Below are positions 41,056-50,496 of a stretch of DNA of 64,000 nt, one piece after another (position 1 is the first letter of the stretch; the number at the start of each line of letters is the position of its first letter). The DNA lies in contig JACPRH010000041.1 of NCBI GenBank assembly GCA_016190055.1, positions 23,437 through 87,436 of the forward strand. The letters run 5' to 3'. The position numbers and the translations under genes were made by a program. The notes under the pieces are model-generated. The model saw only the letters and a list, made by a program, of their open reading frames with translations. It ran no database searches and was not told the DNA's origin. This DNA comes from Nitrososphaerota archaeon. Lineage in GTDB: Archaea > Thermoproteota > Nitrososphaeria > Nitrososphaerales > JACPRH01.

Positions 41056-43875
41056 GTGGAGCTGTTTTATGTGGCTGTGGACAAGGAAAAGGAGAAGAAA
41101 AGGAAAAGGATTGGACGAAGATACAGGGCGCTTTTAGGCGTCGCCCTAGTATTTCTCATTTCTGCCGGTGTAGTGTACGCGACTGATTTTCCTAATTCAC
41201 TTGTTGAATCAGCGAGCCTGCTTGTCCGAACCGGTTCTGATGCAGATAGGGGACAGACCGTGACATTATGGGTCACAGCCGTGGGACCTGCTAATGCTTC
41301 GCCTACTGTCGCAGAGTTTAGTTCGAGTGTGGATTTCTATCCGTTTCAGAGTCAGAGCGTCAGCCTAGTGGTGGATGATCAGGATGGTTACAGTGAGATT
41401 TTGAACGTGTCGGTTCCTGTGGTGATTGGTGCTGAGACCATAAGTTTCCTGATTGATAATTCTACGGATGCTTCGGTGTCGGAGTTGAGTGATGCGAATA
41501 ACCGGGTGTCCAGCCTCAGCCTCTCCGCCTCAGTCGTAAACTCTACAGCGATTAACTACACTCTCACATTCAAGGTTCACGTTAACGCGACTCAGGACTC
41601 TAGTGTAGATACTGGTACAGTCACCGCGTTTGATACCGCTGGAGGCAGCGGCACAGGTTCACAGGCCGGTTGGTTCGCCTATTATGAGGATGTGAAGTTG
41701 ACGAGTTTATCAGCTAATCCGGGGACTGTGGCTATAGGTGGCTCTGTGACTTTCAGTTTCGCGGTGAGGCAGGATCACGATACGTCGGTGACTCCGGTTG
41801 AAGATATCGACTGGATAACCGGTAAAATTGAGTTGGCTGGTGTCGAGAAGTGTAGCGACACGTCGATTTCGGCTGGGGTTTTCTCCTGCTCCGCCACGGT
41901 TTCGAGTACTCCCGGGACTTACAACTACACGGCTTTTCTGGTGGTGACGAGCGCGAGTAACACGGGGAATCAGAGTGTCTTGGTGACTGTCACCGCGTTG
42001 GCGTCGCTGAATTTGAAGGTGGTTGCAGCTGACGGCTCCACCTTAGCTTCTACACTCACCAATACGTATGTGTCGATTAACAACGGCACCAGCTACACTA
42101 AACTAGCCTCGGCAGGCTGGGCTAACTTCACCGGGGTTACGAATAACACGAATGTCGTAGTTACTTTGCGAGGATTCAATTCTTCGAATTCGAATAGTGC
42201 GCTTCTGGTGAACAGTAGTAACAGTGTGACGATTAACGTGACTGCTACGATGAACCGGGTGCTGCTGGCCTCGATTTACCAGAGTGTGAGCTGGAGCTTC
42301 AAGAAGCAGGATGGAACAGTTTTCACCCCGGCCTTCTTCGAAGTGACTTTCGGCAACAATTCCACGAAGAAGAACATCACTTCAACAGGGGTCTTTGTGA
42401 ACGGTTCTAACACGGTGAACCGCATGTATTGGCTGGGTGGGAACGTGAAGAACTCTTCGACTGGTTTCTCTGTGTCTTCGGATGCTGAAGCACTGGTGTT
42501 CAGTGGCCGGATTTACCGTGTTTCATACGTCTTTAGGGCGGCGGACGGGTCGGCTGTGACGCCTAGCCAGATTAGCTTGGTGGCTCCGAACGGTACGACG
42601 ATCGGGTTTGCTGGAGGATATTCTAACTGGTATATGCAGAACGGGACTTGGGCGCCTATCTCTATACTTTGGCAGGGGAGCAACGTGAGGCTGAATGTGA
42701 CGGACACTTATTCGCCTTCCAGTGACGGTGTGACTTACCAATTTAATCTGCGGATCTACTCGGTGGCTTTGCAGGGTCAGGGGCTCAGCGACTCGACTCT
42801 TTCAGGTGTTTCTTTCACTGTGACTTTTCCGAACGCGACCGTCACAGGCAGTCTCTCAGCGAACTCTTCAGGTTACAGGAGCGTTGGTTATGCGGGGAAC
42901 GGGACGCTTTCAATCACCGGGTTTTGGCAGAGTGTGAAGGTGAACAGCAGCTTCTCATACGCTCTTACAGCGGATATTTCGCCGTTGAACGTGAAGCTTC
43001 AGGTCGGCAAGGATTCTTCGAGTAATTTCAGGTTCGCTGTCGGGTCCGGGAAAATGGTTTTGGAGGAGTTGGTTTCGACGTATCAGGTGGAGCCTGCGAA
43101 CGTGGTTGTGAACGATACGACTGTGTTGGCTGGAGGCGGGGGCTGGGTTTACGATAGTGGGACTCATCTGTTGACTTTGACTAACAGTAGTTTTAAGCAA
43201 TCCACGACGATTCATGACTATTCTTGGAACCTGGGTTCTACTCTGCTGATTTTCAATGCGACGGGTAGCGAGACGTTGTTTAAGGTGTCGTGGGCCGGTG
43301 TAGTTGTGTCTACTCCGCCTGCGGCTCCGGCAAGTGGGCCGGATGGTCCGGGAGGGGTGACGCTTGTAGTTACTCCTTTCACTATAGGGATGAACCCTAC
43401 AAGATACACTGCTTGGATAGGTGAGACCACCACGTTGAATGTTGATGTGGGGTGGACGAAGGTAACTGAGATAACGGTTACTCAGGTGGAGATCCTAGGT
43501 AATCATAGCGGCTGGGTGGTCCTGCTTACCCGGCTTCCTCAACCGGTGATCTATACCGCAGGAGGGCCAAAAATAACTCTCGCATTAACTATCACGGTTC
43601 CAGCAGACGCGATCCCGGAAACAACTAAGCTAAGCCTCAAAGTGACCGCTGAATCAGGTGGAGCCTCCGCGACGCAGCAGCAGCCGGTGGACGTGGAGAT
43701 CCGGTCGAGAAGCGCGCCTAGCCTCAGCTTGGGCGGTGGGACTAATCTCGGTGACTATTCGCTGTATGGGGTTGCCGCTCTGATCTTGTTGATTGTGGGT
43801 GCTAGCGCGTTTGGTCGGAGCCGAAAGAACCGGATACGGACTAATCCTAAACTAAGCAGGCATGATGTAGGGTAA
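41056..43875 (+). CDS. Large anchored surface protein (939 residues)
   Basis: A basic N-terminus and helix (ALLGVALVFLISAGVVYA) form a signal. The body is Ser/Thr/Asn-rich and beta-structured with multiple Ig-like units (for example LKLTSLSANPGTVAIGGSVTFSF near 210 and MNPTRYTAWIGETTTLNVDV near 775) and dozens of NxS/T sequons. The C-terminus has a Pro/Gly linker (PPAAPASGPDGPGG), a last domain and a membrane helix (YGVAALILLIVGASAFG) with a basic end. It could be an adhesin, S-layer-like or virion spike protein. GTG at 41056 or 41071 may start it. Confidence 0.65.
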   Translation: MELFYVAVDKEKEKKRKRIGRRYRALLGVALVFLISAGVVYATDFPNSLVESASLLVRTGSDADRGQTVTLWVTAVGPANASPTVAEFSSSVDFYPFQSQSVSLVVDDQDGYSEILNVSVPVVIGAETISFLIDNSTDASVSELSDANNRVSSLSLSASVVNSTAINYTLTFKVHVNATQDSSVDTGTVTAFDTAGGSGTGSQAGWFAYYEDVKLTSLSANPGTVAIGGSVTFSFAVRQDHDTSVTPVEDIDWITGKIELAGVEKCSDTSISAGVFSCSATVSSTPGTYNYTAFLVVTSASNTGNQSVLVTVTALASLNLKVVAADGSTLASTLTNTYVSINNGTSYTKLASAGWANFTGVTNNTNVVVTLRGFNSSNSNSALLVNSSNSVTINVTATMNRVLLASIYQSVSWSFKKQDGTVFTPAFFEVTFGNNSTKKNITSTGVFVNGSNTVNRMYWLGGNVKNSSTGFSVSSDAEALVFSGRIYRVSYVFRAADGSAVTPSQISLVAPNGTTIGFAGGYSNWYMQNGTWAPISILWQGSNVRLNVTDTYSPSSDGVTYQFNLRIYSVALQGQGLSDSTLSGVSFTVTFPNATVTGSLSANSSGYRSVGYAGNGTLSITGFWQSVKVNSSFSYALTADISPLNVKLQVGKDSSSNFRFAVGSGKMVLEELVSTYQVEPANVVVNDTTVLAGGGGWVYDSGTHLLTLTNSSFKQSTTIHDYSWNLGSTLLIFNATGSETLFKVSWAGVVVSTPPAAPASGPDGPGGVTLVVTPFTIGMNPTRYTAWIGETTTLNVDVGWTKVTEITVTQVEILGNHSGWVVLLTRLPQPVIYTAGGPKITLALTITVPADAIPETTKLSLKVTAESGGASATQQQPVDVEIRSRSAPSLSLGGGTNLGDYSLYGVAALILLIVGASAFGRSRKNRIRTNPKLSRHDVG

Positions 43876-43895
43876 TCTACTAGGCGGGTCTTGCG

Positions 43896-44315
43896 TTGGT
43901 ACGTCGGCCCCACTCCAGATGGTTCTGGCCATGTATAGTGTCGTCGCTGATATTCACTTCTTTCACACTTGTCTGGTTTCATCTTGACTGGAACCGAGGC
44001 ATGGCTTTCACTATCTGGGTCATCGGCATGATGATTGACGGTTTCACAACATACTCATGTGTTGGTGCCGGTAGCGAAGAGGGTAATTTGACCTACCGCT
44101 TGATAGGTAAGCGTATCGGGTTAACTTGGTGGCTAGTGGGAAGCCGGATATTTGGTGTAGTGTTCGGTCTAATCTTCGCGATCTACTTTCCTTTGCCGGT
44201 TCTGCTATTCTTCTCAGCGTTGTCTTTGCTAGGTGGATTAGGTAACAGCGCACTATTAGCCGTCTTATTCGCTGAAGCTGAAGAGGAAGAGACACCCTTA
44301 GAAGCAACGGTCTAG
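43896..44315 (+). CDS. Four-helix membrane protein
   Basis: The protein has 139 residues with four hydrophobic helices (about 10-28, 36-50, 78-100, 102-125) and an acidic tail (EAEEEETPLEA). TTG start, 20 bp after the large surface gene. Probably part of the surface or virion operon. Not recognised. Confidence 0.55.
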   Translation: MVRRPHSRWFWPCIVSSLIFTSFTLVWFHLDWNRGMAFTIWVIGMMIDGFTTYSCVGAGSEEGNLTYRLIGKRIGLTWWLVGSRIFGVVFGLIFAIYFPLPVLLFFSALSLLGGLGNSALLAVLFAEAEEEETPLEATV

Positions 44316-44321
44316 CCGAGA

Positions 44322-44534
44322 CTATCGGCATCCGCCGACCCCGGAAGAGTTCCATGGGTAAGGTGGACACCAGTTATGGCTCCACTCAAACATCCTATTC
44401 ACCAAGTTACTCGCTTCAGATTGAACCTGATTACCTACCCCGTTCTGCAGGCTCATAACCCACGATCCTAGAAGCACAGCTAATAATACAGCAAGCGCGA
44501 CCCATACCGCGATCGAAATGCTCTCGGAGGCCAT
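44322..44534 (-). CDS. 70-residue membrane/pilin-like protein
   Basis: One N-terminal helix (ISIAVWVALAVLLAVLLGSWVMSLQNGV) is followed by a short exterior part with two cysteines (NWCPPYPWNSSGVGGC). Small size, single helix and position next to the surface genes recall archaeal virus coat-like or pilin-like proteins, but this is only suggestive. Convergent with the four-helix protein. Confidence 0.5.
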   Translation of the reverse strand: MASESISIAVWVALAVLLAVLLGSWVMSLQNGVGNQVQSEASNLVNRMFEWSHNWCPPYPWNSSGVGGCR

Positions 44535-44616
44535 CTAATAAGAAAAAACAGGTTTGAATGATCTCCGAGACACCGATGTTTTCAGTGTTGATAGCTAGGT
44601 GTCATGGGTAGTATTA

Positions 44617-44856
44617 TCAATGTAATTTCGGGGTTTCGACGGCTATCATTGGAATTTCTTCAGTTAGCTCTCGACCTGGTGAAGGTAGGAATACCTCGAT
44701 AGGCATTGGTCTACCGGTTAGCTCTCCAACCCAGCGCGACATCTGTATCAGGCGGTGATCGTTTGATGTCGCGATAATATCTGTGAAGACCAAGGCGAGT
44801 ACATCTGTGACCGCATCATCACCCCAGCCGCGCTTAGAATATCTCCGGGCTATCAC
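44617..44856 (-). pseudogene. Truncated copy of the HTH/zinc-ribbon protein's C-terminal domain
   Basis: This 79-codon frame starts IARRYSKRGWGDDAVTDVLALVFTDIIATSNDHRL, matching IAKRYARKTFGSEAVADVLTLFVHETSKTSKDYRL in the 333-residue protein at 31754-32755. The HTH and zinc ribbon are missing. It may be a relic, or a short functional derivative. Confidence 0.55.
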
Positions 44857-44943
44857 TTTGATTCTGTTTGATTAAGGTTAATGGCTTGAATTGTGTTTTA
44901 CCCAAAAGATCAATATAGTTCTAGGTTCAATACGTAGGCGAGG

Positions 44944-47130
44944 GTGGAAAACTTAGCCACTAATGATGGGGACGGCTTCTTTTTTATTCCATCCGAGAAT
45001 TGGCCAGCTAAGCCGTCAAAACACGGGTACACGCCAATACCTAAAGAGGAGCGTGAAGCAAGGAAAATTGAGGTTAAGAAACGAGACTTACGAACAAAGA
45101 TTAAAACGACTATGTCTTCAATCAAATCAAAGGAAATCAAAGATCCTGCAAAGTACTATGTTATAGTCAAGTACGATGAAAAAGCAAGCAAAACAGAACT
45201 GTATCATGCGTTGCACTCTTTGAAAGCTACTGTCCATGCGTACCTGAATAAGCAACATACCCTCATTTTAATCTCCGTAGACGTTGTTACACTTAACAAC
45301 CATACTAGTTCTAACTCTGACTTTCCCCTGAGCATCCAAGGGCCACTACTTGATTTTAGGGAGCTTACACGTGAAGAACAGCTCGGAAAAGGTATCATTC
45401 AGGATAAGAGTTGGAGAGAGGAAGCTAAGCCAGTAATGCTACATCTAATACCCAATTTAGGCTTAGCTCGCGTACAAGAATATCTAGACAGATTACAAGA
45501 TTATTTCAAAGAGAAGAACCTCCCAATATTGTGGCAGGCTTCGCCGGAGCGAGGCATGTTAATCACAAAGATGAACCGAGAAACAGCTGAAGATTTGCTG
45601 CGCCGTTCCAACTTTGTGTTTAACATTCATGGTATACCGCGAGGTGTTGCTTCAAAATCAGATGCTAAACCTGAAGCGCCCAGCAAGATAAAGGCCAAGC
45701 CATCATCTTACAGTGCTAACCTTTCACTCAGTATTGACAAGCTGCCTACTGTTTGTGTAGTGGATACAGGCCTAGACCTGATACCTAGCTTATCACCTCT
45801 AATTCAGAAGCGGGATGCGCACCAAAGCTTTAGCAATCCTAGCGATGAAGCGGAGGACAAAGAAGGACATGGAACCCCAATAGCCTGCTTAGCTGCACGC
45901 GGTGAAGGAAATGGATTACCTAGAGCTAAAATCATCTCTTACAAGATTTATTCAAAAGACAATAGAGATGTTGCACTAGAAGGAATGATGAACGCAATAA
46001 ACAAGTATTCGGATACCGCAAGAATATTTGTTTCATCAGTTAATCTTGACGATGAACTAAACGATGGAGCGGCAACTTATGCGGAATTGGATCAACTGAT
46101 ACAAGAGAAGAACATTTGCTTCGTGTCCAGCGCTGGCAATATAGAAATGGAAAAGTTGGATTGGAGCATCCCTTACCCCAAGTATATCGAGAAATATCCA
46201 GTAAAGCACCCGTCTCAAAATATTCAGGTTATCTCAGTTGGTGCTATTACGCGAAGAGAAAAAGACGGTTCTATTGCAAAGTCTAACCAAATATCCCCTT
46301 TTACTCGATTCGGTAAAAGTCTCGATACGCTATGCGATGTAAAAAAACCAGATGTCGCAGAACATGGCGGCAACCTCTGTATACATAGCGGCTTACTAGA
46401 TGCTAGCGGAATTGGTGTTGCTTCGCTGTGTAAAGATGGTAACCCGCATAACGGGTTTGCAGGTACAAGTTTTTCAGCGCCACTTGTAGCTGGTAGACTG
46501 GCTGAAATATTAGCCAAGTACGGAGATAAAATTAAGAACATAGAGACACTGAAAGCATTAATGTTCTTATCATGCAACGGTAAAACGATTGATTATGTAG
46601 GTAACGGTGTACCTCGCCCATTTCTAAAACCTGATCCTAACCATGCCGTCATTTTTTCTGAGGGTACCGTCTCTCTTCCAAGCAACAATAAGGAAAAGAA
46701 TAGTGCCATACCTGCGCAATTAGGCAAGGTGTCAATACCAGTTCCTAATGGGGTAGGACGAATAGATATGTGTCTAGTTCATTCGGATAATCTTCCAAAG
46801 GGTAATCAACCAAGCCTAAACACACGCCTACGAGTTTACGCTGAATCACCGGGAGCAGAGGTAACAAAAACAAAGCCTGACGATGAAACACCAACAGGCC
46901 CTAGTCACGTGAAATTCTTCAGCTGGGGGTTTAAATCAAATAGCATGAAAGGTATTTGGAAGTTCTACATTGCGGGAGACACCACTAGCCACTTTCCGCC
47001 AGATGTGGCAAAAACCACTACGATACGGTATGGTTGTGCAATATTGTTAACATATCGTAAATTTATACCACCCTCACTAACCTTTTACGTCAAGAAAGAA
47101 ATGGAAGCCTTAGGACGTATCGCGCAATGA
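44944..47130 (+). CDS. Subtilisin-like serine protease (S8 family)
   Basis: This 728-residue protein has a GTG start. The catalytic triad is clear: D274 in VCVVDTGLD, H309 in GHGTPIACLAARG and S509 in GTSFSAPLVAGRLA. N399 in SSAGNIE is the oxyanion residue. There is no signal peptide, so it acts inside the cell. The N-terminal 250 residues include a ferredoxin-like prodomain-like part (YYVIVKYDEKASKTELYHAL). It overlaps the nuclease gene by 4 bp. The pair looks like an intracellular defence or conflict unit. Confidence 0.88.
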   Translation: MENLATNDGDGFFFIPSENWPAKPSKHGYTPIPKEEREARKIEVKKRDLRTKIKTTMSSIKSKEIKDPAKYYVIVKYDEKASKTELYHALHSLKATVHAYLNKQHTLILISVDVVTLNNHTSSNSDFPLSIQGPLLDFRELTREEQLGKGIIQDKSWREEAKPVMLHLIPNLGLARVQEYLDRLQDYFKEKNLPILWQASPERGMLITKMNRETAEDLLRRSNFVFNIHGIPRGVASKSDAKPEAPSKIKAKPSSYSANLSLSIDKLPTVCVVDTGLDLIPSLSPLIQKRDAHQSFSNPSDEAEDKEGHGTPIACLAARGEGNGLPRAKIISYKIYSKDNRDVALEGMMNAINKYSDTARIFVSSVNLDDELNDGAATYAELDQLIQEKNICFVSSAGNIEMEKLDWSIPYPKYIEKYPVKHPSQNIQVISVGAITRREKDGSIAKSNQISPFTRFGKSLDTLCDVKKPDVAEHGGNLCIHSGLLDASGIGVASLCKDGNPHNGFAGTSFSAPLVAGRLAEILAKYGDKIKNIETLKALMFLSCNGKTIDYVGNGVPRPFLKPDPNHAVIFSEGTVSLPSNNKEKNSAIPAQLGKVSIPVPNGVGRIDMCLVHSDNLPKGNQPSLNTRLRVYAESPGAEVTKTKPDDETPTGPSHVKFFSWGFKSNSMKGIWKFYIAGDTTSHFPPDVAKTTTIRYGCAILLTYRKFIPPSLTFYVKKEMEALGRIAQ

Positions 47131-47774
47131 CGCTTCCAGAAAGCATCCTTCCCTCTACAAAAGTACTGGGGAAGTTTGAGCAAGCAATTATTGAGCAAGT
47201 TACGAAGTATTTTAGCGGTCTAGGTTACAGTGTTTACCCGCATTCTCGTTTCAATTTGGCGTGGGGTTCCATCATCTCAGATATAGATGTCTTGGTGGTC
47301 AAAGATGACGAAGTAACAGTTATCGAAGTCAAGTCTTCCCACGATAATATCTCGCGAGCAAAGAAGCAAATAGACGCAATAGCCGATTATGTGGACTTTG
47401 CATATGTGGCTACGGATCAAATGCTAAAACGCTGGGAACATCCATCCATGGGCCTTCTGTATCTTAATCGAGAAAATAACTTGCAATGTGTGGTTAAAGC
47501 CAAGCGTTTCAAGGAGCGACCAAGTGTAAAGTCAATAGCCGCTTTAAAGAAGAAGTGTCTCTTGCGTTTTCTAGGCGAGGGAAATCAAGCGCATCTCCTG
47601 AAATATGATGTATCGAACCAAATCAAATTCATGGGGAGCAATGCTTCACTTAGGCGATGCCTGAAGATGGTCGCTATCTGCGATATGAAATGTGAGACTA
47701 GCTGTCCAGCGCAAAGGTTTGCTGCGAGGAATATCAAGAAGCCTTCTCTTGATTCTTCTGAATCTTTCTTCTGA
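47127..47774 (+). CDS. PD-(D/E)XK-type nuclease-like protein coupled to the protease
   Basis: The protein has 215 residues. The core is WGSIISDIDVLVV (D52 and D54) and VTVIEVKSSH (E67 and K69), the D...ExK metal-binding pattern of restriction-like nucleases; N-terminal IIEQVTKYFSGLGYSV fits the first helix. The C-terminal part has a Cys cluster (CLKMVAICDMKCETSCPAQR), a possible metal site. The ATG overlaps the protease stop (ATGA), so both are made together. Likely a DNA-cutting effector or partner controlled by proteolysis. Confidence 0.72.
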   Translation: MTLPESILPSTKVLGKFEQAIIEQVTKYFSGLGYSVYPHSRFNLAWGSIISDIDVLVVKDDEVTVIEVKSSHDNISRAKKQIDAIADYVDFAYVATDQMLKRWEHPSMGLLYLNRENNLQCVVKAKRFKERPSVKSIAALKKKCLLRFLGEGNQAHLLKYDVSNQIKFMGSNASLRRCLKMVAICDMKCETSCPAQRFAARNIKKPSLDSSESFF

Positions 47775-48120
47775 TTCTTCGCTCCCATTCATCGTATTTA
47801 ATTTGTCCTTTCTCTTCTAATACCTCAACTAATGCGGAAATCATCGCGTCATGAATGTCTAGTTCACCGGCTATTTGATCAACGCTACTGGTCTTTGCCT
47901 TAGGGGGCATCAGATACCCTTTTTCAGTTAGATGTGTGATTACGACATTTCTGATAACTTCTGAATCACCATCTCCGATTTTTCCTTTTAGCTCTTCATC
48001 AGGTTCCGAGATCCGAGTTAAGAACCATAATGGTCGCGACTGATAGACTGCTTCAAAATATGAGGAATCTACTGAGAGATATGCGCAGAACGATTTACAA
48101 AGCAGGATCTGAGCCCAACA
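47734..48120 (-). pseudogene. Decayed ORF with winged-helix-like end
   Basis: A minus-strand frame of 128 codons has coding character, including DSEVIRNVVITHLTEKGYLM and DAMISALVEVLEEKGQIKYD, but no ATG, GTG or TTG in its first 70 codons. An internal ATG would give 58 residues. Its end overlaps the nuclease gene by about 40 bp. Either a 5'-truncated relic or a short protein. Confidence 0.4.
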
Positions 48121-48175
48121 TCATCTAACACATTCGAAACCGACATATGCAGGAGAAGCATGAGATGTAGTAGAA

Positions 48176-48292
48176 ATGAAGTCTAAACCGGGCTCTGAGA
48201 TCTGCCGATTCTGTTTTGACCGTAAAGACCTAACTCCTGAAGAGTGCAGCCTCGTTAAACTAGGCGGAGAGCCATGCAGCTGTCACCACTAG
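48176..48292 (+). CDS. 38-residue zinc-finger-like protein
   Basis: An ATG frame encodes ICRFCFDRKDL, then PEECSLVKLGGEPCSCHH and a stop: a CxxC pair, further cysteines and terminal histidines could bind zinc. It ends 6 bp before the convergent membrane protein. There is no strong ribosome binding site. Confidence 0.4.
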   Translation: MKSKPGSEICRFCFDRKDLTPEECSLVKLGGEPCSCHH

Positions 48293-48298
48293 CTAATG

Positions 48299-48916
48299 CT
48301 AAGCCGTATTGTTCGATGTTTTACTTTTTTTGGTCTTAATATGATTAAGATATTTTCGTTCCAGCTCTACTTGTTGATCATTTAATTGTCTCGTTGGCAT
48401 AACGACGCGGTAATAGAAGGTCATGCCAGTTATAGCACTCAGAACAAATACTACCGCCATATAAAATGCCATGAACCCAATATCGTTCCTAAGTTTATCT
48501 GAAAAGCTATAGGCGGAGATACTGAATGTAGCCAACACCAACATAAAGCTGGTCATGATCTGGGCCGCTGTCTGTTTTTTCCCTTGATCTATCTGTAACT
48601 TATTCTGCTCAAACGTTATTTCGAATTCGCTTGTAAGGGAGGATAATTCTGAACCGTCGGTCGGATCAAGCGCCGGATCATCCGTTACGTCTGTATACTC
48701 TACAAGACGGTTATCCATGATCCCCATGGTTACGACTAAGCCTCCAATAATCACAAATAATTCCAAAATCGTTTTGGTCGGCGCATCTATCATATTCCAA
48801 AGGTTGATTAATACTAGTAAGAACGCGAGGATCATAAACGCCCCAGACAGAACAAAAGATGCTAATCTGACATTCTTTTCTGATTCCTTGCTCAATTTAC
48901 GAATTGAATTAGACAT
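48299..48916 (-). CDS. Four-helix membrane protein with central soluble domain
   Basis: The protein has 205 residues. Two helices (about 18-40 and 50-68), a soluble segment with an acidic part and a helix (DDPALDPTDGSELSS..FEITFEQNKLQIDQGKKQ), and two more helices (about 122-140 and 148-172), with a basic C-terminus. Paired-helix proteins of this size occur as membrane effectors next to defence genes; here the protease-nuclease pair is nearby. That link is inference. Confidence 0.55.
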   Translation of the reverse strand: MSNSIRKLSKESEKNVRLASFVLSGAFMILAFLLVLINLWNMIDAPTKTILELFVIIGGLVVTMGIMDNRLVEYTDVTDDPALDPTDGSELSSLTSEFEITFEQNKLQIDQGKKQTAAQIMTSFMLVLATFSISAYSFSDKLRNDIGFMAFYMAVVFVLSAITGMTFYYRVVMPTRQLNDQQVELERKYLNHIKTKKSKTSNNTA

Positions 48917-49152
48917 ATAATCCTACAGAACCAAGATATCACAGATTAACATTATAATAACATTTTTGCCTAAGGAGCAGTATCTAGTGTAGTTGAAAAG
49001 ATAATCTCATGCCACTCAACTGCTTGCTCTATGATTGAATATTAGTAAAGAGCAGTACTCGAATTAATATTAAGACGGCCCCGGAGGGATTCTGAGAATT
49101 GTAGTAGAAAGTTATCACCAAGTAGGGTGTGACTCGGTTAAGCTGTGAGAGA

Positions 49153-50439
49153 CTAGAGCGACGGTAGCTTCATTATTGCTCGGTCATTTGGTAGAGTGTT
49201 CACATACTCCCAGCCTTGACCTATCATCTCTTCGACTTGTGTTAGCGGTATCACCTTCTGCCTAGATCCGTTGTTCTCTAAGACGCCGAGGAGTCTCTGC
49301 CGAACAATGTTCTGTATCTCCGCGTCGCTCAGATTGTCGATATCCATCTTGTTGATCTCCGACTCTTCGAACCCGGCGAATAGCATGATCTGTTTAGCTA
49401 TCTGTCTCTCCATTTGACCAGTATCCATCTGTAAGGTTGAGGTGCTTAGATACTGCTCGCATCTACCGTAAGCAGCTCTCATGTCCTCAACCATGTCCGG
49501 CGATAGTTTCCCCTTGTTAGTCGAGTATCGTGCCTCGATATCTCCTTTGTGACCCATGAGAAATTGCAGGTATGGATGAGATATAACGCCTTTAGACTCT
49601 GCAATAATCATGCCGGTGTCACAGTAACCGCGGAGGACGTAGGGGCGCCAGGTGAATCCAGCCTTTATTATCGCTTCCTTGATGTCACGAGTGACTAAAC
49701 AGGTTCTTAGAAACTTGTTTTGGCGAGGCCCTTTCGGATCAAAGCCTAAAAGTGATACTTCTGGCGTTAGCTTCTCACCTGCCTTAGCGCGCTTCTGAAG
49801 ATAATCCTCGATGTATTGGCCTGCCTCTCTTCCGATGAATGTGAAGTATTGGTGTCGAGCCTTCGAGAGATTGGGGCGGATCATCAATATTGCAGGTAGT
49901 TTTGTGAAGCGGATCTCTGCTAAGTCGAGCTCCGGCATGTCCGCTAGAGTGATACCATCTGTACCTTCATAGTCTCCGAGGCTTTCGGGGCGGATGCCGC
50001 TGCAGGCCATGAGGCTAGCTGATACTCTGCCTCTCGGTGAAGACATACGAAAAATCTTCGCTAGCTCCGGCTTATCCGGGACCCTTTCATTCTTGATAGT
50101 TGGGGTGTCATTCTCTCCCTTGATGTTAATCTTAATCTTCACATCTAACCCGTTGTACTGCATCCACGATATCAAGACCTTCTTGAAACGCGCTATGTAG
50201 GAACCAGCTTTACCTTCACGTTCTAATCTTCTTACAAAGTCTGCGAATTGGTCTCTAAACTCCTTGCTGCCTGCTCCCTTGAGAATCCCTTTCGGAGTGG
50301 TCTTTTCAAGCTTGCAGTAATAGCCGAGCGTGCGTAGATAGACCCCGGCGGTTATAACAGAACGAGCCTCTAAGTTCTCATACCAACGGCGGATATCAGG
50401 ATCTTCTAGGAACTGCCTATACTTCGATTTGTCAGGCAT
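49153..50439 (-). CDS. int: Tyrosine recombinase/integrase (archaeal element type)
   Basis: The protein has 428 residues. An N-terminal SAM-like DNA-binding domain (about 10-100) precedes the catalytic domain: R150 in CSGIRPESLG, a lysine in SKARHQYF, R270 in YVLRGYCDTG, H297 in LQFLMGHKGD and the nucleophile Y305 in EARYST. The C-terminal about 100 residues form a helical extension. All key residues are intact. It lies 58 bp from the right attachment repeat and is not interrupted by it. It should integrate and excise the element at tRNA-Val. Confidence 0.92.
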   Translation of the reverse strand: MPDKSKYRQFLEDPDIRRWYENLEARSVITAGVYLRTLGYYCKLEKTTPKGILKGAGSKEFRDQFADFVRRLEREGKAGSYIARFKKVLISWMQYNGLDVKIKINIKGENDTPTIKNERVPDKPELAKIFRMSSPRGRVSASLMACSGIRPESLGDYEGTDGITLADMPELDLAEIRFTKLPAILMIRPNLSKARHQYFTFIGREAGQYIEDYLQKRAKAGEKLTPEVSLLGFDPKGPRQNKFLRTCLVTRDIKEAIIKAGFTWRPYVLRGYCDTGMIIAESKGVISHPYLQFLMGHKGDIEARYSTNKGKLSPDMVEDMRAAYGRCEQYLSTSTLQMDTGQMERQIAKQIMLFAGFEESEINKMDIDNLSDAEIQNIVRQRLLGVLENNGSRQKVIPLTQVEEMIGQGWEYVNTLPNDRAIMKLPSL

Positions 50440-50496
50440 ACCATACCCTTAACCGACGCCGGATATAAAGTATTCACTTAATATACTAATTGCATA

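Noticed and set aside
38945..44534. Chromosomal S-layer operon
   Set aside because: The genes lie well inside the att boundaries and one carries phage-structural-type repeats, so they are treated as element genes.
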